A DNA stretch of 64,000 nucleotides from Saxidomus purpurata (lineage: Eukaryota > Mollusca > Bivalvia > Venerida > Veneridae), in contig JAFMSR010000008.1 of the NCBI GenBank assembly GCA_022818135.1, positions 35,320,514-35,384,513 on the forward strand. Direction: 5' to 3'. The position numbers were made by a program, and so were the translations under genes. The notes under the pieces are model-generated. The model did not search any database. It was given only the letters and a program-made list of their open reading frames with translations, and had not been told where the DNA came from. Positions within the stretch are counted from its first letter, which is position 1; the number at the start of each line of letters is the position of its first letter. Of this stretch, positions 24,121 through 36,739 are shown in pieces.

Positions 24121-27100
24121 TTGCAATTCGAACGATATTACAACCATTGATTTATTGCACGCGTCAAAAAGACATCATTACATGTTGACACAACTGACAG
24201 GAACATACAGGAAGTCATGACTAAATGCTTTAACGGTCCCTGTGCGACGTTTTCTCTTCAAAACGTATGATGTGCTGTCAAATTTAAAAACTATAACCCG
24301 TATGTGTTCAATTTGATATCGTACAGTAATGTCTAATTCTGGTATTCAAAGACATTTTCTACTTTCGGGAATTAAAAGTTTGCTTTTATTTCAAAGTTGT
24401 AGCGGTAATCAAATCCTACCGATGTTGCAATGAAAACTGAAACAACAATGTATTCTAGTCAAACTTAAATAGCCAAGGAATTATTGGAAGTTTTAAGTTA
24501 TTATATAAACTGCTTTTAAGATGAAATTTTGAACTATGTTCACATCTTTATAAGCTTTATAGTAACACGTAGAAATTGTTTGGTAAACCGTTAATTATTT
24601 TTGATGTAATCTCTTAAAAACTTTAAAAATTGTCTGTCTTCTGCATCGTTCTTTGGCGTAAAGTTGGATTAATAATAATAAATTTGTAACAACTGCCATG
24701 TTCTAGAAAGAGTTATCAATAACTCAGACACAAACCATATTGCCAGGGGAGAGAGGCAGCAGCAAGCCTTAGAACAGTTTCTTAACATGATAAGTTATTG
24801 CCAAGGCTCGATTCATTATTATTTGTTTCTTCTTTCGAGAGGCAGCTTTCTACTTTTTTGTTACACATATATTCCACATAATTCAACTTTTATCTTAAAG
24901 AAACTTTATATTTTTAAATAGATTGTTAAAAAGAACATATAACAGATGAGAAAAGTCAAATGTTGAGGCCCGGCATCAAGACAATGCAAATTCAGAAAAC
25001 ATCAAAATCTTTTGTCTTGTGTACATGTACAATGTATAAGCCATGTATGCAACCGTACACGCTACTGATTATATTGAAAGCTACTGATTACTACTTATGT
25101 ATTATAAGCTACACATTGAATAGTGATGTTAACCCATTTTTTTTATCTTACTTTCGTAAGCGATTACCATTCATTTCATAATATGTGTGCAAAGAACTAT
25201 CCACTTCTTCACTTACTTTCCCGTCTGACCGAAGCTGGTGAACAATAAAAAACTGTTCACTACTGTCTACAAGTGGGCAAAATACTACTTTCTAAACGTG
25301 TGCGAAGAACTATTCCCTACTTCGCTTACATAAAGATTTTCCAAAGCCATCCTAAATATAGCGGGCCGCTGATGCGGCCGCAGAAAATAAATGGCGTGAC
25401 TGTTGCATGTGAGGCTCATAATAATAGTAATAATAAGATTCAAACAAAACGCATATTGATTTGACTGTTACATTCTTATATAAAACATAGATTGAAACTG
25501 TTACACTTTTCATAACAAGTAAAAGAATAACCGATATATTGGATGCTATTATATGCCAGTAAGCAGGCATTATGTAAGATAGGGACATAACAGATTGTTA
25601 TCATATAACATATTAACAATTATAATGTTTTGAACATTTTCAGTCTGTTTTAAAACACATGTTACGCAATCAAGAAAGATTAATCAAAGACGTACATGTA
25701 TGAAAGTATTCATTTTATAAATGTTCACATTATAATTTGTAATCTTAATTCTTGTACGTAAAGATATTTGTTCTTCTTGTGGATTTATATGTGTTCTTTT
25801 GTCACACTCAAATACATAATGAATTTCAACGACCACTAGTATTCTATATCCACAGTAATTACAAAATCTTAGATTAGAAAGTTCCTGTTTTAAACTGTAT
25901 CCATGCTTTTTAATATGACATTTATTTAACTCATAATATAAAAAAGTCTCTAGGGTGATAGGTGCTGTTTTCAAGTAGATCTACATGTAAATATTTCATT
26001 CTCGACCTTTATGTAAGATATTTTGCCTACAGTTTGATTAAAACATTTGTTTAAGAATGCAAAAAATTAAAAATAGGGGTCAATGTGCATGTAAGAAAGA
26101 AATTCAATAAAAACTGACAAAAAATGTGTTTTTTTTTATATTTCGACGAGCTTTGAGATATGACGGTATAAGTCTGTTACAAAAACAGTACCAGGCATTT
26201 ATTGATACTGTATTGTTATATCCTAACAATTCGCCTTGGAATAAAGTTTGAATTAGGTAAATATCTTAAACAGTTGTTGAGAAATTAATATTTTTGTACC
26301 CCTACCCCCATTTTGGCATATGGCAAATTTTGTCAATTTAGTCACAAAATGTGAGGTCAAAATATTTTTTCTCAAAAATGTTCAATGTTTTGGCACTGAA
26401 ATGTTCATATTGTACCTAAGTTTACTACTGCATAATTGTTTTTTTCCAGTTAAATATTAATATTTGAAATATAACAAATGTGAGATTCCGGAAATACAAA
26501 AATCAGAAATCTCACCAGTGACTCCCCTTAATTAATAAACCCTGTAATTTTACGTAATAAAAAACTTGGTTGTTGAGTATTTATTTATTTATGGAAAGTT
26601 GGTTTTCATTTTCACAGATTTGTTGTAACATTAGATTGTCAGGTTTTTATTATTTAGAACAATATGATTTCATATTGATATGATACATTCAATAAATAAA
26701 GAAATAAATATATTTGTACGGCAAATATTTCGACTGCTGTAGAAGGAAGAAGGAGTTTAAGTTATGAGCATTATGAAAAGAAAACTTGAACAACTTCTTG
26801 TGAAGACGACGATACCCCGGCTCGTAATTATAACAAGATTATAACAGTAAGCGAAAATCACCAACATAGTACGTCTTCTTTTTCGTTTCCAGTCAATAAT
26901 ATGTCTGTTCTAAATGATAAACATGTGTAATAAACAGCCAGTGAATAGTGAAACAGAATTTCAAACGTAAATGAACGAAGATTACAGAAATTTATAGTAT
27001 TCCTGGTGTTTTAAACGAGGACTTAAAACTAAATAAGCTCTTTTGGGAAATGAATCTGAAGAAGTTTCTTGAAAAACGGAACTTCTCTGAATAGATGACG

Positions 27101-29666
27101 TCATTGGAGTCGTAAGAACACGATAATTACAATACATATTGTACATAAATCTCATGGCTGACAAGTTATTTTGCGTAAATATAGCGAACGTGATGCATAT
27201 GTTATTCGAAAATAATCAAAACGTAAATTGGATTTTTATCAAGCACGTTAAGAGACGCCAAAAGAAATATTTGAAGTTTTTATAATGTAATTCAAGCCGC
27301 CCTTAGAAATGAAATTGTCACAATAGAATGTAATTTATTGTGAAAAATAGGCAGTTCTGATCAAACCTTCATTAATATTTATAAAGATTTTGTATACAGT
27401 TATATATAAATATCTAATTAATTTACCAAATATGTTTTTTTTACTCAGTGACAGTGCTTTAATGTTTGCTCTGACTTTTTGAAATGTGCGTAAAAACAGT
27501 TCTACTTCTTTAACCCATTTTTACCTAGATGTTTACAACGGGGTCTTTTTACTTCTGACTTTGGTTATACCGTTTTCTTTGATAGGGATGCTTCTCAGAA
27601 TAAGTGTCGAAAAAGTCTAACAATTTAACTCCTGATGAATTGAAATCGTATTCATCGTCTTCTTTTTAGAGTAGCTATTTATAAATATCACATTTTAAAA
27701 AGACGCTAGGCACATCATTAAAACACCATCTGTTTTTGATGTATTTATATCCAGTTTGTAGTCACATCAGGCAAAATGTCCGACGGCTTTATCTTACTAT
27801 GAACTAGTAAATAGAAACATTTAACTCATCACGAAATTGTCTTCTGTTTCACATAAACGGAAAAATTACCAGCTGGGTTAATACTCATCATTCTACAATG
27901 AAATTTGTCCTAGCTAAAGAAGGCGGCTTGCCTACTTGACGGAAAAGGAATGATGCTTATACAAAATATGTTAAGTATTTGGCATAATTCACCTAACTTA
28001 TACGCCAGTACCTCTAACAATGTCTATCAGCACGTAGAACGGATGCCACTTGAGAATACAAGGATTACAAAACTCGGTCATCAAAGAGCCTGAATGGTGT
28101 TTATTAACAACACTGCCTCCGAGAGACACATATAAATAAATACATATAAACGACGCAGTTTTACGACTCCGGAAAAGCCTCTACAAAACTCTAAAGTGTT
28201 TTTTAACTTTGAAAACTGTTTGACGGCAAATAATGACTGATAATATTACAATTGCAAATCATGTTTAATTCATAAGACAAGTTTTGTTTAAGAAAAGGAG
28301 AGCTAACAATCCTTCTTATTACACAGCTATCTAGATAAACACAACCTTACCAAAACTCTTTCATGCACATATTTAGTGAATGTTTTTTGCAATTGTTAAC
28401 AAAACGAAAAGAAATGTGACCTTATGCTTTTATGTTGCCATTAATACAATCAGATAACTATGTGACATATAATACTTCCTTTTCCAAGATAAATAAGGCA
28501 AATCAAAACAATGGATTACTTCTAGTGAATAAAATGAGGCACATCAATACGTATTAGTTTGTGTGGATCAGTTCACTGTGGGAAATATGAGCGTATTCAA
28601 TTAGTGGCAATATTTGGAAGGCAGATCTACAGTATATCTCAGATCTAAGTATGCATTGTTTTGACAAGCAAATCTGGTGTTGATTTCAGATTTTCAAAAA
28701 CAATATTTATCATGCAGATAAAATGTTAATCTAGTATCTCAAAACTAGAAAACAGGTATATCTATGCAGGATATTTTATACTTTGAATCTGAAACGTAAG
28801 GCCTTTGTGTAAAATGTAGATCCAGATTAACCTTTTAACATTTTATCAATCACGAACACTATACTATAGTAGTCAGTTTTACAATAATGTAAGGGTTATA
28901 TAATAATTATTTTACTTCTTTCAAAGACTGAAAACTGAAAAAGTGTTGGTTTTCAAATTTTTATTGTAAGTTTGTTTAACACTTGACACACAATTTCAAG
29001 AATGTCTTTAATTAGTGAAATATGTATGCTATACCGTGGTCTTGACACAAAAAACATATATTAAGCGAAAAACATAAAACTAACTTTACTAACGTTTATT
29101 CGTCTCACAACGGTAGAACAAAATGTTCACATTTATATATCGATAGTATCAGTTTGTGTTTGAAACACACATTTACTTATCGGAACGTTCCAATAGATAA
29201 TTAAAGTGACGATTAGTATAATTATGTTTCTTAATAACTAATCTTTTATAGATAAATATATCTTTGATATTATTCAATAGATGTTGGCAAGTGAAGGGAA
29301 ATATGTAACAAATGCTTGTTGACGCCTTTTCTTGCTGTCAAGTAAAAACTGCAGTCAGACACCATTATAGTCCATCGTGTCAACCACCTCCACAAGTTCG
29401 GGCATTAAACACTTTTATGACTTGTTTTCTTGTTAAAAAGCAATGTTTTCCAATATAACAACACTTGAAAGGTATCGATGGTCTCTGTGAAGGACATAGC
29501 TCAATATAGTAAGTAAAACGTTGTGGTAAGAGCTAGTGTTAAGCGATATAAAACAAAAAATAGTTAAGTGTAACATGTAATATTGGTACTTAACTGAACA
29601 CATATGTTTTTGTTTCTCAGTTTAATAGAAAATGCAAAAAGTCTAAATTTAGTGTAGGCCATAAAG

Positions 29667-29900
29667 ATAACATAACATAACATAACATATCTTTATTGGC
29701 ATAAAACAGCACATAGCAAATTTATAGCCTAATAATACATTTACATATACAGTGTACTAACGCATGCAAAAAAAGTAATGACATATTATCATGAGGACCT
29801 AAAATATATATTCTTGTTTAACAAATCAGTAATTTTCCTGAAAACCTGAAACTACGTTGTGTATTAAACTAATTAATAAAATCGATAAAATTTCATTAAT
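29667..29900 (-). mobile_element. Non-LTR-type 3' end with (ATGTT)n tail
   Basis: On the minus strand a GCCAATAAAGAT segment is followed by four tandem copies of a five-base tail unit (plus strand AACAT repeats, 29667-29688). A polyadenylation-like AATAAA next to a short tandem tail is typical of CR1/L2-like insertions. No coding part is visible, and the upstream extent is uncertain. Confidence 0.4.
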
Positions 29901-29910
29901 TTATAAAGCA

Positions 29911-30200
29911 TTATGCGCATTTCGCATAATGTATTCAAGTACAGTTTTATAAAAGCAATTTTCGGTTACGTGCATTTAAATGTGTTAAACTAATTATAAT
30001 GCCGCATTAATATTTGAAGTTGGTGCTTTAGAAATTATAAAATTGGACAAATAAAACCTAATAATGTCCGTCGTTGGCAGTGATCTCCCCAAGTTCGGGA
30101 TTAGTTTAACACCGATAGAGTTATTTTGGCTTGTTGAAGGGAAAGCAACTCCTGCATGCAATTGTAACAATTCTTAAAATGTACTCGCATAATGTCACTT
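29911..30200 (+). mobile_element. 290-bp SINE/MITE-like repeat, copy 1 (inverted partner 50175-50460)
   Basis: Shared with the reverse complement of 50175-50460: ACAGTTTTATAAAAGCAATT, GCATTTAAATGTGTTAAACT, ATAATGCCGCAT, ATTTGAAGTTGGTGCTTTAG, TTGGCAGTGATCTCCC and TGCATGCA. Ends carry CATTATGCGC and its inverse CGCATAATGTCACTTTAA, suggesting short terminal inverted repeats. No A/B-box pair is evident. Confidence 0.7.
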
Positions 30201-31389
30201 TAAGGAACCTCTTGAAGGCAATGTATAAGAATTTAGCTAAATGTTTATAACTTTATAGAATAAGATACATAATGGTTCAAATTTTTGTAATGTTGGCCAC
30301 TGGCAGTAGTAAAGCTTAAAAAATAGTTTACGTAATTCTGAGTATTTTGACAGACTAGGAGGAAATGGCTGTTTCAATAGCATTCATGTTGCATTGTACA
30401 CATATTCTATCATTTCGGGATAAATTATGCCTTCCGTAGTCAATGGTAGATTATGGGTGAATCGTAATTTAGACAAACTTATTCTATATTTATTAACATG
30501 TCAGTTCAGATATTTTTCAAAATTGAAGTTGTGTTTGTAAATACAATATGAAGATATGAATATAAAGATGTGTGCTCATTTATCTCCCCTGTCATGTGCG
30601 TTTCTTTACCCAACATAAGAGGTTATATAATGAGCTTCAAGAGTCATTACAAAAGTTGTTTAACTTGTTACATTATTCTTTTTTATATAGCAAATAAAGT
30701 TTCGAAAAACAATGGCATTTTACTTTCGAACTGAAGTTTATGTTAATGATTAAATTGCATATACAAATGTATTGGAGTAGAACCTGCTTCAAAATGGAAA
30801 CAATATAAAAATAGCTTTGAATACTTTTAAACTTTTTAAAAATAATTTTTTATTGTTAATATCTTTTAAAGCAATAACATATTTTACAGAATGATAATCA
30901 TACATACATGTACATTGAGGCAATTATAAAAATAAATCATATATTGCATACCATGTATGAATTTTTTTAGATTTAATATAGAACAGTTTAATTAATGTAG
31001 ATTTTTAATTAACTTTACATTTGAATAGACATATTTTCGTTGTCACGAAAACTTCAGACTTGATTAAAAGGTGCTGACAATCAACTAGTCTCTTCTGAAG
31101 CTTTTATATCTGAAAGGTATGTCTCTGGAATTCTAGAACCTCTGGACCCTCTTTCAGTATATTTCAATTTTTATATTTTAAACAGGCACTATTTTGTTAT
31201 CAGTATGCGAAAACATTATTACAAGTAGAAATGATTTTATGTCAAAATGCCATTCACTCTATATGGACAGTAAGCAATTTTGGTAATAATTTTCTTATAG
31301 TATTGTTCATATGTGATAAGAAAATTACATTACTTGTTTGATAAATCATCTCTGGTGAAAAAGCTATCATATTTTAACATTAGTTTTGC

Positions 31390-31680
31390 ATTTAAAGAGG
31401 GTGACAAAAATGCCAAAAGTATGATTTGTTTGTCCCAAAATGTCAAGGTCACACTTAGAGCTAAGAGGTTTTAGAATCCTGTATTAAGCACATGTTTATG
31501 TCAAGGTTGTAACTCTGTTATACATGGAACAAATATTTTAAATGAATTGAAAAAATTATAGTACATGGAGATATAAAGTGTTATGCGGAAGTACCTTGTC
31601 CACAACTTGAAGGTCAAGGTCACAGTCTTTGGGATACCGCTTTGGGGGCATTTTACACTTATGAAGGACAGCTCTTGTTC
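31390..31680 (+). repeat. 3' part of a GGGGGCAT...AGCTCTTGTT repeat
   Basis: Contains GTCAAGGTCACAC, AAGGTCAAGGTCACAGTCTT, CTTTGGGGGCATTTTACACT and ends GGACAGCTCTTGTTC. The end motif is shared with 40233-41475 and the GGGGGCATTT word with 57418-57888. The 5' end is not clear. Confidence 0.5.
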
Positions 31681-32698
31681 AATCAACTGCTATCGAATGA
31701 TGTAACAAATGTTCGAATGCTCTTTTCGTTGTGACGTCGGTCAGATATGGTGTTTAAATCTCCTTAGTTGACACTAAAGGTCTTTATGAAATCACATTAT
31801 TTTGTTTTGTTTTTATGAAACATTGCTATTGCTTTTTATCATGCAACTAGCATTAAATCTGACCGATAACACCCGTCCGATATTTTAAAATGATATCACG
31901 TCACTGACGTGATAACACTTTGTAACCACGCCCACATGCCGGACTACTTCCAGTTCAACAAGCAAGACTCCTCAAGTGCAATCACAGAGAAAAAGTAATC
32001 AAAACATTTCATTTATCCTATCATTTTTGTATTTTTGTTTACAAATCATTGTTAATGATGTAGTTATTGCATAAAAATACAGCCCAAATAGATAAATTGA
32101 ATGATTTAAAACGAACAGCAAGGCCCTGTAGAATTTTTATTTTTGAAATAAACATAGGGTTGTTGGTATTCATTTTCTTAGTTAGATCATTTGCTTTCCA
32201 TCTACAGCAATTTTGAGGCAAAATTTGAGAAAAAGTTGATTTTCATTTTTTTATCACTATCCATCTTTTACAGTAAGTTCTTAATGCGTGGTTGAAATGG
32301 CCTGAAACCTACATGTATCAGCTACCTATCAAAAGTTGAAAACTGTCTTTAAACCGCTCACTTTTCACTCATCAACTCTTAAGTTCCTCGTTTGTTTACA
32401 ATTAGAATACCCCAGTGGTGTTGAGCCCACGCCGCCATTCTTGCGTGTGTCTTTGCAAATATTTTGTTTGCAAAACAATATCATTACATTAGAACAGAAA
32501 AACATTTATAAATAGTCTCATGAAGGTAATTATAAAGCTATATTTATGTCGTTTTCATAATTTTTGTCCTTTGAAATGTAGAACTATTTTTCGAGGCACA
32601 TGTAGTAATTTGAAATCATTTTCTTTTATAAATACCGTATTTATTCTATTTTAGGCCCCTAAAAGTGTCAAAAATATACAAATGAAGATTTGCATGAT

Positions 32699-32855
32699 CA
32701 ATAGAATATTAATCAACTGCCTTTTGACAACATGTGATATCAGGTTCGGCAGATACGGTCGGAAAAGGCTCGGCAGAGCCTCGCCTTTTCCGACCGCATC
32801 TACCTCACCTGATATCGCATGTTATCAAAAGACAGTAGCCTAATATTCTCTATAT
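32699..32855. mobile_element. Fold-back element: near-perfect 70-bp arms
   Basis: The left arm (32699-32769, with AACATGTGATATCAGGT and GGTCGGAAAAGGC) is the inverse of the right arm (32778-32853, GCCTTTTCCGACC, ACCTGATATCGCATGTT) with few mismatches. The loop is only about 8-10 bases. It would extrude as a long hairpin. Confidence 0.8.
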
Positions 32856-33504
32856 CTCATATTCTTCATCATATTTCTTGATAAATTTCGCCAAAGGTTT
32901 TGAGAAATTTTTTTATATAACAGGAATGACTATTAGAAACAGTAAATGTTGTAAACAATACAATAACATGACTAAACCCGCGACTTCCATGTAACTTTCT
33001 TAAATCCAAGTAATTCTATATATTTGTATACTGTAGTTAAGCTTGGTCTGAATGTGTCGCAGCTGATATATAAAACGTTTCGTGGTGGAATTTGTGTAGT
33101 ATAGCAACACACATGTCAAAAAAATAAAAACAAAATTGTTTCAAGTGAAATACACTTGACCTATTTTTGGTAGCTTGAGTTTGAATGTATATGTTATTAT
33201 GAATTATTATGATAATTGGATATATCAAAAGTTAAACTTTATTTAGGACATTAAAATCATTAATACATTGATGAATTATAGTTATGCAATTTAAAAAGTG
33301 CCTTTCTGTTGGCTAACAACTCTGTCAGACAGAACAAAAATTTCAGTGATCCTAGACCTTTAATGTCGTTGTTATACTATTCAAAGCCGAACTATCCGAT
33401 TTCAATTCTAAGGTGAAATATGGTATTAGTTTTATTTATCTTTTCCGGATTTTTCTGCGTATATAAGAGTGCGTAGCCGAGTTTGATGCGATCGACGGGC
33501 CAAT

Positions 33505-33560
33505 CCCCCCTTTTTTTTAATTTTTTTTTTATAAAACCCTTTTTTTATTTACCTTTTGAC
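33505..33560. repeat. C/T homopolymer patch of doubtful consensus
   Basis: Runs of C, T, A and T again (CCCCCC, T9, T12, ACCC, T7) follow a short GC-rich word. It resembles the other homopolymer patches in the window and may be a polishing artefact. Confidence 0.4.
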
Positions 33561-33958
33561 AATTTCTGCGCAATAAACTAAATTAAAAGATATTCTAAGC
33601 ATAAAATTGAAGGAAAACCCTTTTAGCGCGAAATATGTGAAGTATGCGAGCCATTATATTGACGTCATCGTATAAACAAATAGTAACGACCCAGTCAAAA
33701 GCGACGTTATTAACGTCAATTTTCCAATTGAATGCACTCTTACAAATATTGCCATTTGTATTCCACGTACATACAATACGGAATTTTTTTCTGTCAGGTC
33801 GTATTTGATGGTTGAATATAGGCTGTATTTTTGGCAAAATAATTATAGATATATAATAAAAATGATATACACACGCTATATATTCTACTCGGCAATTTTA
33901 TTAAAATATGACCATTATCTAAATTGAAATTTACATTTGAACAATTACATAATCTCAC

Positions 33959-34307
33959 CTGCAGTCGCCATAAAGTAAAGCGGCGTTGTCTGCCATAGTT
34001 CTTCAGGAAGTTGCTCCTGTAAAATCTCCAAAATTTTTCGCAAATACAATGTAATTTCATCAACATTTTCGTGAAAAGAACTAACCCCTGGTTTAACTTT
34101 ACTGTAAAATATTTCGTCAAAATATGGCACAGTGTCTAAAGTATCCTGCCACGTGTAAATTCTTATTTTTGTGCTGCTACTCCCGGCGTCTAAGATGATA
34201 CCAAATTTGCTATTGTCCGATGTAAGAGGCAGAGCTGCATTTTTTACGGCATAAAAAGTAATTAAAACCACTGTTGATATGTACAGAAAATAACAAGTGT
34301 TTCCCAT
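33959..34307 (-). CDS. ENTPD-like exon 1: start codon, signal anchor, conserved regions 1 and 2
   Basis: The exon holds the start codon and 116 codons plus one base. The ATG has A at -3 and G at +4, a good Kozak context. Residues 5-21 (CYFLYISTVVLITFYAV) are hydrophobic and would act as a signal peptide or N-terminal membrane anchor, as in cell-surface NTPDases. Region 1 (Asp40-Ala-Gly-Ser-Ser, the phosphate-binding loop of the actin/Hsp70/sugar kinase fold) and the start of region 2 (MATAG, residues 113-117) follow. The donor reads GCAG|GTGAGA and leaves phase 1. If the donor is ignored the frame runs only four residues further to a stop, supporting splicing. A TATA-like motif lies upstream, so this is probably the first exon, though an untranslated exon further upstream is not excluded. 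Confidence 0.92.
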
Positions 34308-34420
34308 GTTTTAAAATTTTAGATATAAAATGCAGTCTCTTAATATCTGTATATTTTATTGCGAACGAAGAAGTTAAGGAATCCAAAAGCGCTACTACGG
34401 AGCGTCGACTTCCTACCGGT

Positions 34421-34430
34421 TATTTTATAC
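34421..34430 (-). promoter_or_regulatory. TATA-like element upstream of ENTPD exon 1
   Basis: On the minus strand the motif GTATAAAATA lies 114-123 bases before the start codon, so transcription starting about 30 bases downstream would give a 5' UTR near 85-90 bases. The flanking 80 bases are locally richer in CpG than the surrounding AT-rich sequence. Position and motif are seen; promoter function is inferred. Confidence 0.4.
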
Positions 34431-35369
34431 TTTCTCTCGCAAGGCGAAACACTGAACGCGTTTTATGAATATGCGGTCTTATTATCTAGCCTTTTAAATG
34501 TGTAAATATGGCTTCTGGTTCCCTCTATTTCTGATGCGTTCCTTTATTGATGACTTCCTTCTCACGAAGACCGTTAAGAGCTATTTCCTTTTTAAGGTCG
34601 TACGGAAGTGCCTATATAAAACAAACTGTGTTAAAACCGTTAAGATAAGTGTAACTTCAAGTTTGCAGAATGTGTTTTTCGTTCCGATACCAACTGATAT
34701 GCGTAGATAAAGAAGTTTTTCATTAGAAATGTTTTGCACTAAAATAATAATTCATAAACATTCGTTCACTCCAAACCACGCTTTAGGAGTTACATAAAAT
34801 GTGTGAATAACAGAAAAATATATAAATTTCATTCACAGGCGTATCATTTAGCCTCTAGATTAAAGAAAGATTTCAGAAGTAACTGATTACTACGGCTGTA
34901 ATTTAAATGTCCAAACAGCTCCTTTGGCTATATCAGATTCGTCCTATGTCATTAATTTGACATCCAGTTATCGCCTTTTTCCATTTGAGAAAATTTCGGT
35001 CTTTGACATTAAGCCGTATCATACAATTTTACCGACAGCTAAACACCAACTTCTAAATGAAGCATTCCCTCTTTACTCTCTTGACAAGATTATATTGGAT
35101 TTCTGCTAAAACATGGTCATCTTAAATAACATTGACTTTACATTGAATGTAGACTTCACTTCATACAGCGTTAACAATTTAATCTTTCGGTGTCGTGATT
35201 ATAAACATTTATTGAGCACAATCCTCCTAAACACGAAAACATGCTTTCGTAATATGAAGTACAGTTTTATTATTAACAATGTCGGGTTTATTATAAAGAT
35301 ACATAAGCTAAAGAACAGACCTGTCAATTTTCATGGAACCCGGCTTTTGAAAAAAAAAATTGCACAACA

Positions 35370-35785
35370 CATGCACATTTAAGTTAAAGGCTGAATCGCC
35401 TTGGAACGGTCAGTTACCCGAACTATTGGTTACTGGGGGTTTAACAAAGAACATGGAGTAGACAAAACGTAAATCACTGAGCAAACACACATGCATAAGT
35501 TAAAGGCTGAATCGCCTTGGAAAGGTCAGTTACCCGAACTATTGGTTACTGGGGGTTTAACAAAGAACATGGGTGACACAACGAAAAAAAAAAAAAAAAA
35601 TTTTAGGGTTGACTCCCTTGGAACGGTCAGTTATCCGAACTACTGGTTACTGGGTTTAACAAAGAAATTGAGTAGACACAACGTAAATCACTGAGCAAAC
35701 ACACATGCATATGTTAAAGGCTGAATCGCCTTGGAACGGTCTGTTACCCGACCTATTGGTTACTGGGGGCTTAACAAAGAACATG
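35370..35785 (+). repeat. Four-copy tandem repeat, about 101-116-bp unit
   Basis: CCTTGGAACGGTCAGTTACC (or one-base variants) recurs at 35399, 35515, 35616 and 35729, each followed by GAACTATTGGTTACTGGG-like and TTTAACAAAGAACATGG-like words, then CACTGAGCAAACACACATGC. Copy 3 is disrupted by a run of 17 As. The copies are far more alike than other duplications here, so this array is young. Confidence 0.9.
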
Positions 35786-36499
35786 GATAAATTAATGATT
35801 CTTCTTCACTGAAATAAGAATTTAGTAACTTATTATTTCCAGTCATCCCACGAATTCCAAAGTGAAAATTTCCGTTACAATTTAATGAGTTATCATTTCA
35901 CTAAATGGAAGTTTTCACTCACTTTTTGTACATGGTCTTGTATTTCACTAACCTTTTAAAATATGCTCGTGGCGTTATTAGAACTATTGCGCTTGTTCAC
36001 TAATTGAATGTAAAAAATAGATGTAATTAAAATTGTATAGTAAATTTTGATTGCTGAGCACCATTGGCGCTAAGGGCTTAAATTTTACAGTCTTAATTGA
36101 ACGTTTGTTTCGTAATGTTATAATGAGTTTAATTACACATTCTATTCATTGCACGACTCATTGTCAAGAATGTCATGTACTTAATTATGCAGAAATTGAG
36201 CCAACAAATCAGATTTTAAATAATCTTCATGTTAGAATCCCAGATAGCTTTCTGTTAATTTACCAAAACAGTTTTGAACGTACGAATATTGAGACAATGT
36301 CCCAAGCATTGTGATAAAGACATCATAATATTCAAGGTGGAAATGATAATTTTCAAACTCAATAAAATTCCAGTCGAAAGTGTTATGCAGTCAGTCCTAC
36401 CTCTCAATATACAAGTCTTGTTCTAATGAGCATGCGTACATCTATAATCAATATGCTAAACTGAGATATTACTCAGTGAATGGAATGTTCGAAGCTACA

Positions 36500-36720
36500 A
36501 AAAAAAAAAAAAAACTTATTCTTCAATCAAATATGCAATAATCCATAATCAAACTGATATGACTAAACTGAGATATTACAATTTTTTTTTTTTATAAAAA
36601 AAAAAATTAAATATTTTAATTATAAAAATAAAAAAAAAAAAAAAATATTATTTTTTTTTTTTTTTTTTTAAAAAAAAAACACAAACCCCGGAAAAAAAAT
36701 TTAAATAAAAAATTTTTTGG
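36500..36720. repeat. Long A/T homopolymer patch
   Basis: Alternating runs of A and T up to about 20 bases with scattered ACCCCGG. It is flanked by two similar ACTGAGATATTAC words (36460 and 36567), so a short duplication may underlie it. Likely low-accuracy consensus. Confidence 0.55.
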
Positions 36721-36739
36721 TGATGATATTAACTAGTTA

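Larger units (their letters stand above)
10276..33958 (-). other. ENTPD intron 1, 23.7 kb, repeat-rich
   Basis: The intron separates conserved regions 1-2 from region 3. Listed elsewhere are its half MITE, homopolymer patch, duplicated blocks, transposase remnant, non-LTR retrotransposon, SINE-like copies and a fold-back element. Stretches 24.2-29.6, 30.2-31.4 and 31.7-32.7 kb are AT-rich and show no feature I can name beyond short imperfect repeats. Confidence 0.85.
1588..34307 (-). other. Ecto-NTPDase (CD39/ENTPD family) gene span, 5' four exons, incomplete at 3' end
   Basis: Four minus-strand exons join in frame to 357 residues. The product would hydrolyse extracellular nucleoside tri- and diphosphates, controlling purinergic signalling at the cell surface or in a secretory compartment. 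Apyrase conserved regions are read directly: region 1 DAGSSSTKIRIYTW (residues 40-53), region 2 MATAGLRLL (113-121), region 3 ILSGEEEALFAW (154-165), region 4 GLIELGGGSAQIAF (187-200). Splice phases agree at each joint: G|GT, AG|C and G|GA restore Gly117, Ser179 and Gly261. The stretch VYCHSFLSYG and the later Cys-rich segment align by recall with NTPDase1/2/3/8 and less with the soluble NTPDase5/6 type. Family members are about 500 residues, so roughly 130-150 C-terminal residues with region 5 lie left of the window. Introns are 23.7, 7.1 and 0.9 kb. Confidence 0.9.

Noticed and set aside
33595..33837. 80-codon minus-strand open frame downstream of ENTPD exon 1
   Set aside because: It lies in intron 1 after a clear donor, out of phase with the gene, with no recognisable domain.
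35370..35785. CRISPR-like array
   Set aside because: Units are contiguous 101-116-bp tandem repeats without short repeats alternating with unique spacers, and the genome is animal.
36051..36314. 87-codon plus-strand open frame
   Set aside because: No similarity I recognise, strongly AT-driven composition, and no supporting splice or promoter signal.
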